From positions 164,043,434 through 164,107,433 of the forward strand of contig JAVMKO010000001.1 of NCBI GenBank assembly GCA_032164245.1: 64,000 nt of DNA, written 5' to 3'. Every line of letters begins with the position of its first letter. The stretch's first letter is position 1. Positions 47,410 to 58,449 of this stretch are shown in pieces. The translations under genes were made by a program, and so were the position numbers. This DNA comes from Sternotherus odoratus. Taxonomy: Eukaryota > Chordata > Testudines > Kinosternidae. The notes under the pieces are model-generated. The model ran no database searches. It had not been told where the DNA came from and saw nothing but the letters and a program-made list of their open reading frames with translations.

Positions 47410-48774
47410 TGTTTTAAAAAAGAGTTTAGGGCATGACCATGTTTGAAACATTTTTAAATATATCCCAAAGTTGTAGTGCAGACAAGGCCTTAGTCCTGTG
47501 CTTTTATGAACAAATTATGTCAAAATGTTTAAAACAAGACTGTGAGACAAGGACAGAGAACATTAAGAATAGTCTGTGGGCAGGCTAAGACTCTTATAAT
47601 ACAGGTGGAGGAAGCAAGCAAGAGAAAAAGTGGCCTAAAGAGAAAAGGGGAAAGAAGACTAGTATGTAGAAGAAAAAGGAACTTGGTAGCCTTCAAAAGA
47701 AAGAGAAACCCGGGGAAAGAGGCAGGGATCTGAAAAGAGAAATGATGAGAAACTACTTATTAGAACATCCATGATTTTGGATGCTAAGATGTCAGCCTAG
47801 GAGAGCAGTTTTCAACATTTCCCACAATGTGGCCCTATGTTACAACACAAAAAGTTTTAGGAATAGTTTCCAGGTAGTCATAAAAAAAACCCAGGATGGT
47901 TACAATCACCTGAAACTGCCTCATGACCCAATGAAACCTGTTGGTGACCACCTGTTTCAAAACATCCTTATAAACTTAGGAATCCCAGAAGCCAAGCTGA
48001 GCATTCCACTTACATGAGTGCAGTGTTGGAACAAGCTTTCCACAGAGCTGCGAGCTACTGCATTGTGAGCTTTTTGAGAAGTAAATTAAGTCTGAGGGTA
48101 AAGGTATGAAATTTGGAAAGCTCATATTGTCAGTATTTACGGAAAGGGCATTCTTGGGGTCTTTTGCTGAACACACTGTAACACAAGAAAAGTTATTTTT
48201 CTTTATTTTATTGAGAAATGGTGAAAGAGTGTGTGTTTTTAAGGAAATACCATAAGGTAGGAATGCTCAGTTTCCTGGTATTTCCTTTAAAAATATCACA
48301 AGAAGGGTGTTTTATTATGTAACTCCAGAGAAGAGGGAAAAGTCTGTAAATGAATTATTATTCTTTCAATAACGAGAATTATACTTACTTTCTACAATGC
48401 CACAGACACTTCCCAATTTGATCTTGTGGGATTATTTTACCTCTATGCAAAAAAACAAGGGGAGACTCTACATGATCTTACATCAATGGAGGAACGTCGC
48501 GGAGAGTTCTAGTCAGCCGTATCCTGTCACAGAGGTACACAGTACTCTGGAATAGGGGCAGCTGGCACAGGAGCCACCTCCACCAGATTTACCCCAGGAA
48601 AGAGTTTCCCTCCACAATGACCAGAACCTACCACCTTTCCACTGCCTGAACTTTGCAAGGAGGCTGGATCATACAAGGGTCACATTGGTTGTAGACCTGT
48701 CTCCATTGAAGTCAATGGGAATTTTTCCATTGATTTCAGTTGAACCAGGATTTCATCCATTATTATTACAATAG
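47410..48774. other. Non-coding stretch with one hairpin repeat
   Basis: A-rich 47540-47730. CCATTGAAGTCAATGG at 48703-48718 has perfect 7-bp arms and is the clearest example of the dispersed hairpin core. No gene. Confidence 0.5.
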
Positions 48775-49346
48775 CTACTGTGACGGAGTCAGACCAGAAG
48801 GGTATAGGAGAGTGCTGGAAGGCAGGTATATCAGCCTCAGGATGTGCAGGTCTCTGTTCCCTGGTTAGCCAAACAAAGGCTACTCCAGGCCAATCAGGAG
48901 ACCTGGGGCCAATTAAGAAGGTTCTAGAAGGTAGTAGAAACAGCTAGCCTGATTGGGGACACCTGGAGCCAATCAGGGACTGGCTGAAACCAATTAAAAA
49001 CCCTCCTAGTTAGTCAGGTGGGTGTGTGTGTCAGGAGTTTGGGAGGCATTGGAGCAGAGAGCAGTTTGGAAGGAGGCCCTGAGGTAAGGGTGAAGAGAAG
49101 TTGGAAGAAGCGGGGGACTGCTGTGGGGAAGTAGCCCAGGTAATTGTATTGTGTTTGGTGCCTAAAAGGTCAGCCACCTTATCTATAATATTAGGGTCCC
49201 TGGGCTGGAGCCCAGAGTAGAGGGTGGGCCCTGGCTCCCCCCCTCTTCTACCTCCCCTAACTAACCACAGTGAGCCTCTGAGGCTAGCACAAACCACCTG
49301 GAAGTGCAGTACCCACAGGGAGGAGGCCAAAACTTCGCCACACTAC
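48775..49346 (+). mobile_element. Solo LTR with 4-bp target duplication
   Basis: A 564-bp unit (48779-49342) starts TGTGACGGAGTCAGACCAGA and ends AACTTCGCCACA, with short inverted TGTG(A)CG / CG(C)CACA ends, and is flanked by CTAC on each side (48775-48778, 49343-49346). TG...CA ends plus a 4-bp duplication fit a solo LTR left by recombination. Four CCAAT-box-like sites (GCCAATCAGG, GCCAATTAAG, GCCAATCAGG, ACCAATTAAA; 48890-48995) sit in the presumed U3, the last overlapping a TTAAAAA TATA-like element. No internal region remains. Superfamily not determined. Confidence 0.82.
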
Positions 49347-50413
49347 ACATAAATGTTTGTTTCATCACAACACAACAACCTTACCTCTGGCCCTTGGAAT
49401 ATTGGGCAGTTTTATGCATTATTTTTATACTGATTTGGGCTATCTAAAACTTTTTCTTAGGAAATTCCGTTTAACTGGAAACATCAGATGATATCTTTAT
49501 CAATTGATGGAGAATCTTTAGTAAAATCCTACAAACAGTACAAATGCCACTGAAATAGGAAAAGTGGAAAACATGCTGGTCAAATTAGGTATGCAGGTGA
49601 ACCTATATATTTGAGGCTGATCAATATATCGCATTAGTGTGTATATAGACAATCGTTATGTTTTTCAGAAGGGTTTTGTGTTGAGTTTACATTTGGGAAT
49701 TACTGATGAAACAAGAGTATTTGCTTTGAATCAAAGTGGAAGTTCTTGTATTGTGATGAAATGGGTACTTCCTTATACTTTATAAGATTGATGTGTTTCT
49801 TTATCATGTGGGCAATGTAAGATTTAGGATGTTCTTAATTATTCATTTCCTTGCTTTTAAGTGCTTGGGTTTTGTAAATTACATGATGGGAGAAGTATAT
49901 TTATGTCACTAACCAACATTAAGGGGCTTTTGAAACAAAGGCTTTTTTTCTGGAATTTCCCGTTGGTTGTATTTTAACATTTTTCATTTTTTTCCCTTTG
50001 GAACAGATGACAGGAGAGGACAGGTACCACATTATTAATTTGAAAACATGACTGGCCATGGAAAAGGCTTCTTTAAAGCCCTGCGTTATTCAGCATTCAC
50101 CTGCCAGGATATACATTTTCTAGATAGTTAAATTGGCCACACATTCATGCACACAACTGTATTACAACTTTTTTAAAAGGTCAACAAGAGCAGTTAAAAC
50201 CAGTTTCATTGCAGCCTTCACTTCATAAGCTACCAATTCTCCATAACAAACAACAATCACCTAAAGAGACTAGTTTAGAACCTTTGTCCTATAGTCCCCC
50301 CAGAAAAAACAGACTTCTACCGCTAAGGTAAAGGAAGAACTTTATTAGCTTTCAGCTATAGAAGGGCTGTTATGTTCTTGCTAAACTGCAATCAGCCAAT
50401 AGAATTTAATATA
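49347..50413. other. Non-coding stretch, no gene seen
   Basis: AT-rich; nothing recognised. Confidence 0.5.

Positions 50414-50417
<4 letters not shown>

Positions 50418-50445
<28 letters not shown>
50418..50445. repeat. (TA)n tract
   Basis: About 13 TA dinucleotides, the apparent target of the Helitron-like insertions. Confidence 0.95.
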
Positions 50446-50982
50446 CTAGCAAAAATACCCGGCGTTGCTCAGGGTATTTGTAATTGGAAACTGGGATGTA
50501 AAAAGACTACAATGTTTTTTATTAATACAAATTTTGTTTTTATTGTATACTATGGAACCATTGGAGGCGGGGAGGGGGGGAGAGCTGAGCGAGTGCGGTG
50601 TCCATTGGAGGGGGATATTATTAGATCATAACTATGTCACAGAGAGCTGAGCGAGTGCGGGGGCCATTGGAGGGGGGAGGGGGCAGAGAGCTGAGCGAGT
50701 GCGGGGTCCGTTGGAGGGGGGTATTATGACATCATAACTATGTCACAGAGAACAGCAGGCGTTAACCTGCTGCCCAGCTGATGTGAATGGGCTTTAAAGA
50801 ATTTCACCCCTGGGGGGCGTCTGAGGTGAGATTTGAAAAATTTTCGATTCTTACCCTGATTAGGACCCTAAAGCCTATAGCTGTACCAAATTTCAAGTCT
50901 CTAGCTCAAACGGTGTGGAAGGAGTAAGGCAGCATACATACACGCACGCACGCATACACCATTTGACTTTTATATATATAGA
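50446..50982 (-). mobile_element. Helitron-like non-autonomous element, copy 1
   Basis: Read on the minus strand it begins TCTATATATATAAAAGTCAA and ends with CTAG (50446-50449), inserted between A and T. Just before CTAG lies a short GC hairpin (plus-strand ATACCC ... GGGTAT around GGCGTTGCTCA). A 5' TC, a 3' CTRR preceded by a hairpin, insertion at A|T and absence of a target duplication are the defining Helitron features. 537 bp, no Rep/helicase. It carries part of a G-rich minisatellite (50561-50725) and a non-repeat segment (50760-50940). Confidence 0.7.
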
Positions 50983-51500
50983 TATATATACTAGCACAAA
51001 TACCTGGCGTTGCTCGGGTCCATTGGAGGGGGGAGGGGGGAGAGAGCTGAGTGAGTGCGGGGTCCGTTGGAGGGGGGTGGCGGGAGAGAGCTGAGTGAGT
51101 GTGGGGTCTGTTGGAGGGGGAAGGGGGAGAGAGCTGAGCGAGTGGGGGGGGCATTGGAGTGGGGGGTGAGATTTTAAAATTTTTCTATTCTTACCTGAGG
51201 GGGGAGAGAGCTGAGCAAGTGCGGGGGCCATTGGAGGTGGGAAGGGGAGAGAGCTGAGCGAGTGGGGGGGCGTTGGAGGGGGGGTGGAGAGAGAGAGCTG
51301 AGTGAGTGCGGGGTCCATTGGAGGGGGGAAGGGGGAGAGAGCTGAGCGAGTGGGGGGGCCGTTGGAGTGGGGGGAGATTTTAAAAATTTTCGATTCTTAC
51401 CTGAGGGGGGAGAGAGCTGAGCAAGTGGGGGGGGGGGCGTTGGAGGGAGGGAGGGGGGAGAGAGCTGAGCGAGTGCGGGGGCCGTTGGAGGGGGGTATTA
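50561..51500. repeat. G-rich ~42-bp minisatellite within the Helitron pair
   Basis: Unit of the form GAGAGAGCTGAGCGAGTGCG then GGGTCCATTGGAGGGGGG, with many variant copies in both elements (50561-50725 and 51009-51500). Long G runs predict G-quadruplexes on the plus strand. Pro/Ser/Leu-rich minus-strand frames here are by-products of the repeat. Confidence 0.85.
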
Positions 51501-51563
51501 TTACATCATAACTATGTCACAGAGAACAGCACGCATACACCATTTGACTTTTATATATATAGA
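50991..51563 (-). mobile_element. Helitron-like non-autonomous element, copy 2
   Basis: Separated from copy 1 by only TATATATA (50983-50990) and in the same orientation. Same ends: CTAG at 50991-50994 with ACCTGGCGTTGCTCGGGT next to it, and the TC end at 51562-51563. The terminal 41 bp (51531-51571) repeats 50950-50990. Compared with copy 1, about 190 bp between GTCACAGAGAACAGC and ACGCATACACC is deleted, and the minisatellite is expanded. Confidence 0.7.
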
Positions 51564-51571
51564 TATATATA

Positions 51572-54500
51572 ATATAGAGTTTGATCCCACTCTCAGTGAA
51601 CTCTATGGGAGCAGGACTGATACCATAACTCCAAATTGAAATGAATGAGAGCAAGATTGTGCCTACAGGCTATCAACAAAAATCATTAATAACTTTTGCT
51701 TAATTGAAATCAATTCTCTTATAAGCTAGCCAGTGCATAAGTTTTCAAAGACATAGTACCTCAATTACCATTTTAAATTTTTTTAAAACCACAAAATCAA
51801 AACATTTTGTTCCACCGAAACAAAAAAATTTCAACTTGTTCATTTTACTGAAAATAGTTTTATAAAATCATTTTGGGTCAACCTGAAAATAATTTTTTGT
51901 CTGTGTTTTGCTAGGCCACTGGACCTGAATCCTTTCTTCTCCTCTGCCTCCGTGTTCCTTTTGGCTCTGGGCAGACTGGGTATTCCAGATGTCTTGTACC
52001 CACACTCCTAGAATCAATATCAACGTGTGTTTCATAAGCTGAAATATCAGAGGTGCTTTAGGTCATTCAAAATGAGCTGTACTCTCAAAGGAAGTATGGA
52101 GAGGGGGAGGTATCTCATCACACTTAATCAGTAGTCAGCATTACACCAGTTTCTTTCCTGAGCAATGCAAAAATTCACCCACGATTTTCAAAATAACAAA
52201 ACATCATGTGGGAAAACTTGCCACTAACTCAGCTTTGTTTATTTGTCTAGCACAACGGAGACTAAAACTTCTGTTCTGCTGACCACAAACTTTAAATAAG
52301 TGCCCTTTTCAGGAATCTCTTTGTTCAGATCATTTGGAAGACATCGATATGCATTCCACATTCCAAGTACAGGCAATGGCTGAAGAGGGAAATTGCATTG
52401 AAAACATTTTTCTTTTCATAAAGCAAACTCGAGGAGGAACATTTATTTAATACATTTGAAAAATCAATATAATTTTAATTTTAAGATGTCAGAGCCAATG
52501 CCAAACCTGTCTTTAAGCAAACTTGATAAGAATTTATGACTCTTTTTTTTTTCTTTTGGTAAGAAAAATAAAATTAAACACAGAATTAATTGAATGATTC
52601 TCATCCTTGTTTGTTTAGTGGTTGGAAGTTTGATTCAGCATTGTTTGTCCTGATATTTTCCTTTTGCTGTAGGAAATCTTACATTTATTTAGCTTAGATT
52701 TACTATTTGAACGTTTTTATGCAAAAAAAATACAGAAGAATGATTGTTGCACTAATTTTAGTGGAGGGAAAACAGACAAAAAAGTTTATGCAGTAGAATT
52801 ACCCTCATGAAATTGTATTTTAATACTTAGATTACTTAAACATTCAAATTAATGGAAACAATGGCTTTTTTAGTAGGAAAACAGATTATTCTCTGCAATG
52901 AGAAATCTGTGACTTCTGCATTAATGAGGAAAATAATACTTGAGGTTAGACAAAATTGGAAAATAGTTTAATTCTACAGTATATGGTTCATTGCCCAAAA
53001 ATTGCAGTGGTCAGATTAGAAAAATGCAGAAAGTAGTACTGGAAATTTATTTCTTTAACACATCCTAGTCCATCTGATAAGTCCCCACAGTTTTGTGATG
53101 ACTTTCTCTTGTACATACGTTTTCCACAGGACTGTATTGTCAGTCTGTTAAAACATTACTTGTCTGTTACCAGTGAGCCAGATCATACCTCATAAATACA
53201 AACTCAGAAGGGATCCACTGTACACAGATTTGCCCCAAGCCATGTGAACTGAATAGAGGGGAATCAGCCACCCCCCTGGCACATTCTCCATACCTGTATA
53301 TTTGGAGGGGAGAGGCTTAGTGCAAGAGACAGAGAGCCAAAGTTGCAGATCAAGGAGTACACAGATCTACCCTCCTTGTCAACCTGCAGGAAATAAATAC
53401 CTTTGCTGTTGTTGTTAATGGTACAAATGAACATAACATTTTCCATGATCTGGTACAGTCAATCAGACCCTGAACCTTCAAAGCAATTGACGATGCTTAG
53501 AAAGCTATGCGGTAAAATGATCTTCTGATGTAAATTACTGATGGAGGTGCAAGGCACCAGGGGGAAAAACTTTGAGTCACAATCTCCCTCCCATATTGTT
53601 CATGGCAAAACAACACGCTGCCCCTTACTCTGTTCTCATGGAGAAGCCGTGACTTATCTCCTCCTTAGGACAGTGACTTTTCATTTGCAAGATTAAAATC
53701 AATTGGTTTGACTTTTTGATTTTAATTTTAAATATTGAACTACACAATGACAACTATCATGTCCCTATAAAATCAACATTAGACTTTATCATAGCATCAG
53801 GTCAGAAAAAATGTAATCAACAGTGACCATGGAAGTGACTTCCATATATATACTCAGCTGCATTAAAAAGCCATTATAGGAGCCGTATTTGACTATAGTA
53901 ATAGAAGGCAAAATGAAAGATATGCAGTCTCTGATTCCAAGAGTCCACACCTTATTGCACCAAAACATGTATTATAATAAGAACAATAAGCAAAAGGGAC
54001 AATGCACTTTCAGTGAAAAATAGATTTCTACCAAAGTTTCCTTTGCTTTGAAACAGATGCAGTGGATCCAGAATACATCATATGTGTATATAGAAGAGAA
54101 GATAGATTTCACTAGCTCTGGCAAAATTTTCTGCTGTAAAGCTGAAAATCAGCTTTATCGGACTGCAATTGCAGTGTCTGTCTGTTTTATTAGAAATTTG
54201 AACACCAGTGATCTAGCCCCTTCAGTATTTTAAGAGATCACTTTCATTTGCAGTAATGCCAAAGCCAGTCTGTAACGAAGTAGGTTGTAAATATGGTACT
54301 AGTCTCCCACAACATCTTATAACACTTCAGATGGCTACAAAGTCTATGGGCCAAAAGGACCAGTGAAACTATGATACCATTTAAAATCTGATTTTGTGCA
54401 TGTGTGTTCTGTTTGCATAGGCATAAGCAGGAGAAGGATTTTGAGGGGTTTGAACCAAAATGTATGAGCCCCAAAAGAACATTTTGAACTGTTTTATTTG

Positions 54501-55017
54501 TTGAGTAAGAAAGTAGCGTAGGATGAGCTCCAAGATCCTTAAGTACCTTTTTCTCTTCAGTCTCAAGCTCTCCACGGTCAGGAAAGTTTGGCTAGTTTGC
54601 TAGGTTTATATTTTCACAGTGAACTTGTTTATCAGTCCTTACATTTAAATATTTACATTCATTAAGGAATTGATTGCCCCTAAAGCAGACACACCACAGT
54701 GGGGAGGGGGTGTATGGAAGAATATCGCAGCCATGGAAGAAGAATAGAGATGAGCGCTTTGGGACCACATGAGGTTTGCCGACTTGTGGCAGGCAGGAGA
54801 GTAAGGCCAACATGTCCATTACACCTTAACAAGAGCGGGTTGGTGGAGCCAAAACTGAACCCCTTATGCAGTCACCAGAACTATCCAGGTGTGAGAATAG
54901 TGGTATGTGAGAATACCAGTATGTTACAAAATTGAAATAATACAATTCTGATACAAACATATTGATCGTGAATATTTCTAAGTGACACAGTATTGGTTAG
55001 GAATTAATCCTTACTTA
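51572..55017. other. AT-rich non-coding stretch, no gene seen
   Basis: 51780-51900 is AAAACATTTTG-rich like other interspersed AT repeats in the window. 51577-51680 contains two hairpin-family blocks (CTCAGTGAACTCTATGGGAG). No exon recognised. Confidence 0.5.
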
Positions 55018-55150
55018 GACTCTAAGGCCTTTGGGGAAGGGACTGGCTTTTTGTTCTGTTTGTACAGCACCTACCACAAGGAGGTCCAGGTCCATATATT
55101 GGGTTGCTAGATGCTACCGCAATACAGACAACAAATAATAATAATACTAT
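55018..55150 (+). mobile_element. MIR/L2-like ancient retroposon remnant with (AAT)n tail
   Basis: CTCTAAGGCCTTTGGGGAAG, GGCTTTTTGTTCTGTTTGTA, CAGCACCTACCACAAGGAGG and GGTTGCTAGATGCTACCGCA end in (AATA)n/(AAT)n (55130-55150). The inverse of its 3' half appears at 14025-14135. The assignment to an old amniote SINE/LINE 3' end is from recall. Confidence 0.6.
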
Positions 55151-56174
55151 TATGCTTTACTTTCTGGAGACTTTTTGCTGAAGCGCGTTTTTAGAGACAG
55201 ACTTCTGTTGGAGGCTATGCAAATATGGATAGTATACTGTATGTTAGAAAATTAGGTAAGTTTCCACAATATCTCATAACTTGGCAAGGAAAAAGTCAGA
55301 AAATTTTCATCAGATGCCTGTGTTTTTTTCATTTGTATCCAGTTACTATAAATATTTTAAAACACTGTTCTTCTAAGGCTCTGTTTTTCTCTCTAGGTTC
55401 CAGAGACAGACATGCTGAATACAGTAAGTAAGTGCTTACTCACAGAAGCAGTCCTTACTCACATGAGTAGCCTCTTTGACCTCAGTGGAACTACTCATGT
55501 GTACAAGTGCTAGTCCTTTGAATAAGGTTTGAAGGCTCGGGTGTTGTGTTGTGTTCAAATAGTTCATATTGTCACCAGAATCCCTGAATTAAAATGTCAC
55601 CTTTCTAACATAATTGGATACCACTTATTTTTCCTGTAAAAAAAAGCTCCTCCTTCAATGTAAATTTTTGAAAAATATAGGAGAAAAGCTGGGTCTGTAT
55701 ATTTGAAAGCTGCAGATTGGCATGGATGCTCTATATACAATGTGAACATGCACATGTGTGCCTGTTATAATGTGTCTCAAGGTTCTAATGCATCTACCAA
55801 GCTTATATGTCAAGTGACTTTGAAATTTGTGAAAGCAGGCAGATTTTTACAGCCCTTAATGTGATATAATAGCATGGATTTTAAGGACGTCAGCCTTTTT
55901 GGTGTGATTTAATACATGCCGTTTAAAAGGAGAAATAGGAAATCTATGTGAACAGTTCCTAGCTGTCAGCTCTAATTTGCAATGACAGCCCACGACACGG
56001 ACAGCTTGCAGTGCTATTGAGCAGGTTTGACGGCCTCAGAAAAGGGTTGATTTGAATGTGCCTGGTCCATCTGTCTCCCTTTGAAAGCTGCTGGTAAAGT
56101 TATCCTATTCGTAAGCTCTAAAATGGAGAGAGAGAGAAAACTGCAGCCTAAGTTACAGTATATAAAGTTAAGAA
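55151..56174. other. Non-coding stretch, no gene seen
   Basis: Nothing recognised. Confidence 0.5.
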
Positions 56175-56550
56175 TCAGAGAGGTAGCCGTGTTAGTCTGG
56201 AATAGCAGAGGTAACAAAGTCCTGTGGCACCTTAAAGACTAACTATAAAGTTTTGAAGCATAAGCTTTCGTGGGCTAATACCCACTTCGTCGGATGCAAG
56301 CAGTGGAAGTGTCCAGGGGCAGGTATAGAAAAGTAGGCAAGAACCAGGTAGGAGGTAACAAGGTTAGTCCAATTAGGCTGAACCAGCTTGTTATCTCCAA
56401 TCAGCGATGGTGGGTTATTCTTCTAGCAGTTGAATAGGGGGTGTGAACTCGGAGAGAGGAGAAGCTATTTTTGTAATTAGCAAGCCACTCAAGGTCTTTG
56501 TTCAGTAATGCAAGTTCATGAAAGCTCTAAATCAGGAGAGACTTTAAATG
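56175..56550 (-). mobile_element. Penelope-like element 3' fragment
   Basis: On the minus strand it runs from the last coding part of the Penelope frame (GACCTTGAGTGGCTTGC, GCTTCTCCTCTCTCCGAG) through the 3' region to the terminus CTACCTCTCTGA (plus-strand start TCAGAGAGGTAG at 56175). It is closely similar to 44860-45173, so the same subfamily, but severely 5'-truncated. No duplication could be identified at the ragged right edge. Confidence 0.9.
56258..56299 (-). ncRNA. Hammerhead-like motif in Penelope fragment
   Basis: Minus strand CCGACGA (56287-56293), extra A, stem II GTGGG (56281-56285) with CCCAC (56270-56274), GAAA (56266-56269), then GC TTAT GC. Relative to CTGATGA it carries C at positions 4 and 7 but keeps G8, so it lies closer to a working core than the copy at 45051. 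Confidence 0.5.
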
Positions 56551-56699
56551 CTTGAATTCAATAAACTCTTTCACTGACATGGGAGTCCCCCTTCCACAAC
56601 ACTGAGGTGCTGAAAATAAGAAATATCTGTCCAAGTGATTTCTACCCATTGCAGCATACAGTATTTCTATTGTATTCATTAGAGATATTATATTCCTTA

Positions 56700-57184
56700 G
56701 GGCCGTCTGAATAATTGAATATTTGGTTCAAGTGCAGGTCCAAATAAACCTCCCAAAATATTTTAACAAATTTCTTTTCGGGTCAATGCAAAATGAAAAT
56801 GCTCTGAAATTTTTGACAAACTGAAAGGTTTAAAAAAAAACTGTTCACATCAACTAAAAAGTTTCTGTCAACCCAAAACTAAATGTCTCATTTCAATTTG
56901 GAGGTTGTTAAATGTTTATAATTTTATTCTGGAGTAACATTCGGGTAAATTCTGAAATGAAACATCTTGCCAAAATGAAATGTCAAAATGGTGGGTTTTG
57001 GTTTTGTTTTATTTGCGGAAGTTGTGGGGGAAGAATGCTGAACCAACCCTTTCTACACTTCCAAAATTGTTTCTCTCTCCCCCATTCCCTCCACCATGAA
57101 ACAATTCACCAAAACTGATGTGAATTTGTAAATTGTTTCAGTCACCTGAATCTGCATTTTCTGGCAGAAAAGTTTTCACAAACA
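56700..57184. repeat. AT-rich interspersed repeat
   Basis: AAATGAAAATGCTCTGAAAT, CATTTCAATTTGGAGG and GAAACAATTCACCAAAACTG blocks resemble 36300-36470 and 39545-40190. No coding content. Confidence 0.5.
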
Positions 57185-57384
57185 AAATGTTAAACCCTGT
57201 TTTTAGAATTTCTATTGTAACCTTTGTAGTGTATCGTACCTATTTATACCTTAAATCTGAAAGGACGTGTGAAATATCTGGGCCCAGTTCTCCTACTGCT
57301 GTCTATGAACAGCTCCCATTAACTTCCTAAATAAAAACACAGAGTTCTCCTTTCTTAATGTATAGTAAGAAATTAATTCCCTAT

Positions 57385-58290
57385 TGTCATAAGTATGGAG
57401 GGTGCCTTGCCTGGGTTGGGCTATGTTATCTAACACAGTGTGCCTTGCCTGGGTGGGGGCTATGTTGTCTGAGACAGGTGACGTGGGAGTTTCTCTGCCA
57501 TGAGGGAGGGAGGAGCCTCCAGCCCAGGAAGAAGGGAGGAGCAAAACAGTCAGTTCCATCTTGGCTGGTCTCCAGGGAGGAGGCAAAAGCCAGGGAGTTC
57601 CATCCTGGCTGGTCTCCAGGGAGGAGGCCAGGGCCAGGGGAGTTCCATCTTGGCTGCACATGAGGCAGGAAGCTTGCCAAGGTAGCTGGCAAGGGTTCTA
57701 GACCATCTTTGGCTATAAAGATGGCTCTACCTTTTTCTGATACTTCTACTTAGCTAATGTGAGTATAACCATTTGATTTTTCTATTAATCCGTGCCTTTT
57801 GGGGTGTTCTTTCCTTTTCAGAAGAAAGTGGGAAACCCCAAATGTAAAGTGTCTGTATCTCTGCTTTAACCTTTTTCTTTATTAAATCTTCTAGTTAAAA
57901 CCATCTGGTTTATTTTCCTTAAGGTTTTTCTCTCTTCACAGGGAAGAGAGGAGGTAGGGGGAGGTGCATAGCCCCCAGGTATCTGACTTGGCTTCCAGGG
58001 AGGAAGACAGAGTCAGGGTTAAGGGAAGTCTCTCTTCAGCCGGGGAGGGTGAAGGGAAGCAGTTTCCAGGTGTCTGTCTCTCAGGTAGAGAGAGTCAGGG
58101 TTCGGGGAAGTCTGCCTTCAGCCGGGAAGGGTGAAGGGTAGCAACCCCCAAGTGTCTGGCTCTCAGGTACAGGGAGACAGAGGGTGAAGGAAAGCAGCCT
58201 TCAGGTATCTGACTTTGAAACCCAGGGAGGGGGACAAAGTTGGGGTGGGGAAGATCGGGGGCCCCTCCAAGGTTTTGGAAGTATACTCGA
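57385..58290 (+). mobile_element. Retroviral-type LTR
   Basis: Starts TGTCATAAGTATGGAGGG. A TATA box lies in TTGGCTATAAAGATGG (57705-57720) and a polyadenylation-like ATTAAATC near 57883. The right edge (about 58290) is followed at once by a primer binding site. U3 and R/U5 are swollen by tandem repeats: period 37 (57402-57475), period 44-45 (57552-57656) and an imperfect ~80-bp repeat (57960-58230). Only the LTR, the PBS and about 130 bp of leader are recognised; no gag, pol or env frame follows. Probably one broken end of an old endogenous retrovirus-like element. Confidence 0.7.
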
Positions 58291-58291
58291 T

Positions 58292-58309
58292 TGGTGGCAG
58301 CGATTGGTA
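58292..58309 (+). other. Primer binding site, tRNA-Leu-like
   Basis: TGGTGGCAGCG is complementary to the CGCTGCCACCA 3' end of vertebrate tRNA-Leu. It lies one base after the presumed LTR edge. Bases beyond the first 11 diverge. The site would prime minus-strand DNA synthesis in an intact element. Confidence 0.7.
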
Positions 58310-58338
58310 ACCCCAAAAACCCCAACTGGCAAAGTGGA

Positions 58339-58354
58339 GTGGGGGGGGGGGGGG
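58339..58354. repeat. Poly(G) run
   Basis: About 15 G residues in the leader downstream of the LTR. Confidence 0.95.
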
Positions 58355-58449
58355 TAAAAGGATTTGTTGGTCTGGCATAGAAGAGGCCCAGCCTTTGTAC
58401 TCAGGAGCATAAAGGCTGAGGGTAACCCCTCTTACACCTATAATGCACC

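Noticed and set aside
50893..51318. 141-codon minus-strand Pro/Ser/Leu-rich frame
   Set aside because: It spans the G-rich Helitron minisatellite and is a compositional artefact.
50561..51500. Immunoglobulin class-switch region
   Set aside because: AGCT and G-run content is reminiscent, but the repeat lies inside elements with Helitron ends and there is no immunoglobulin constant exon anywhere near.
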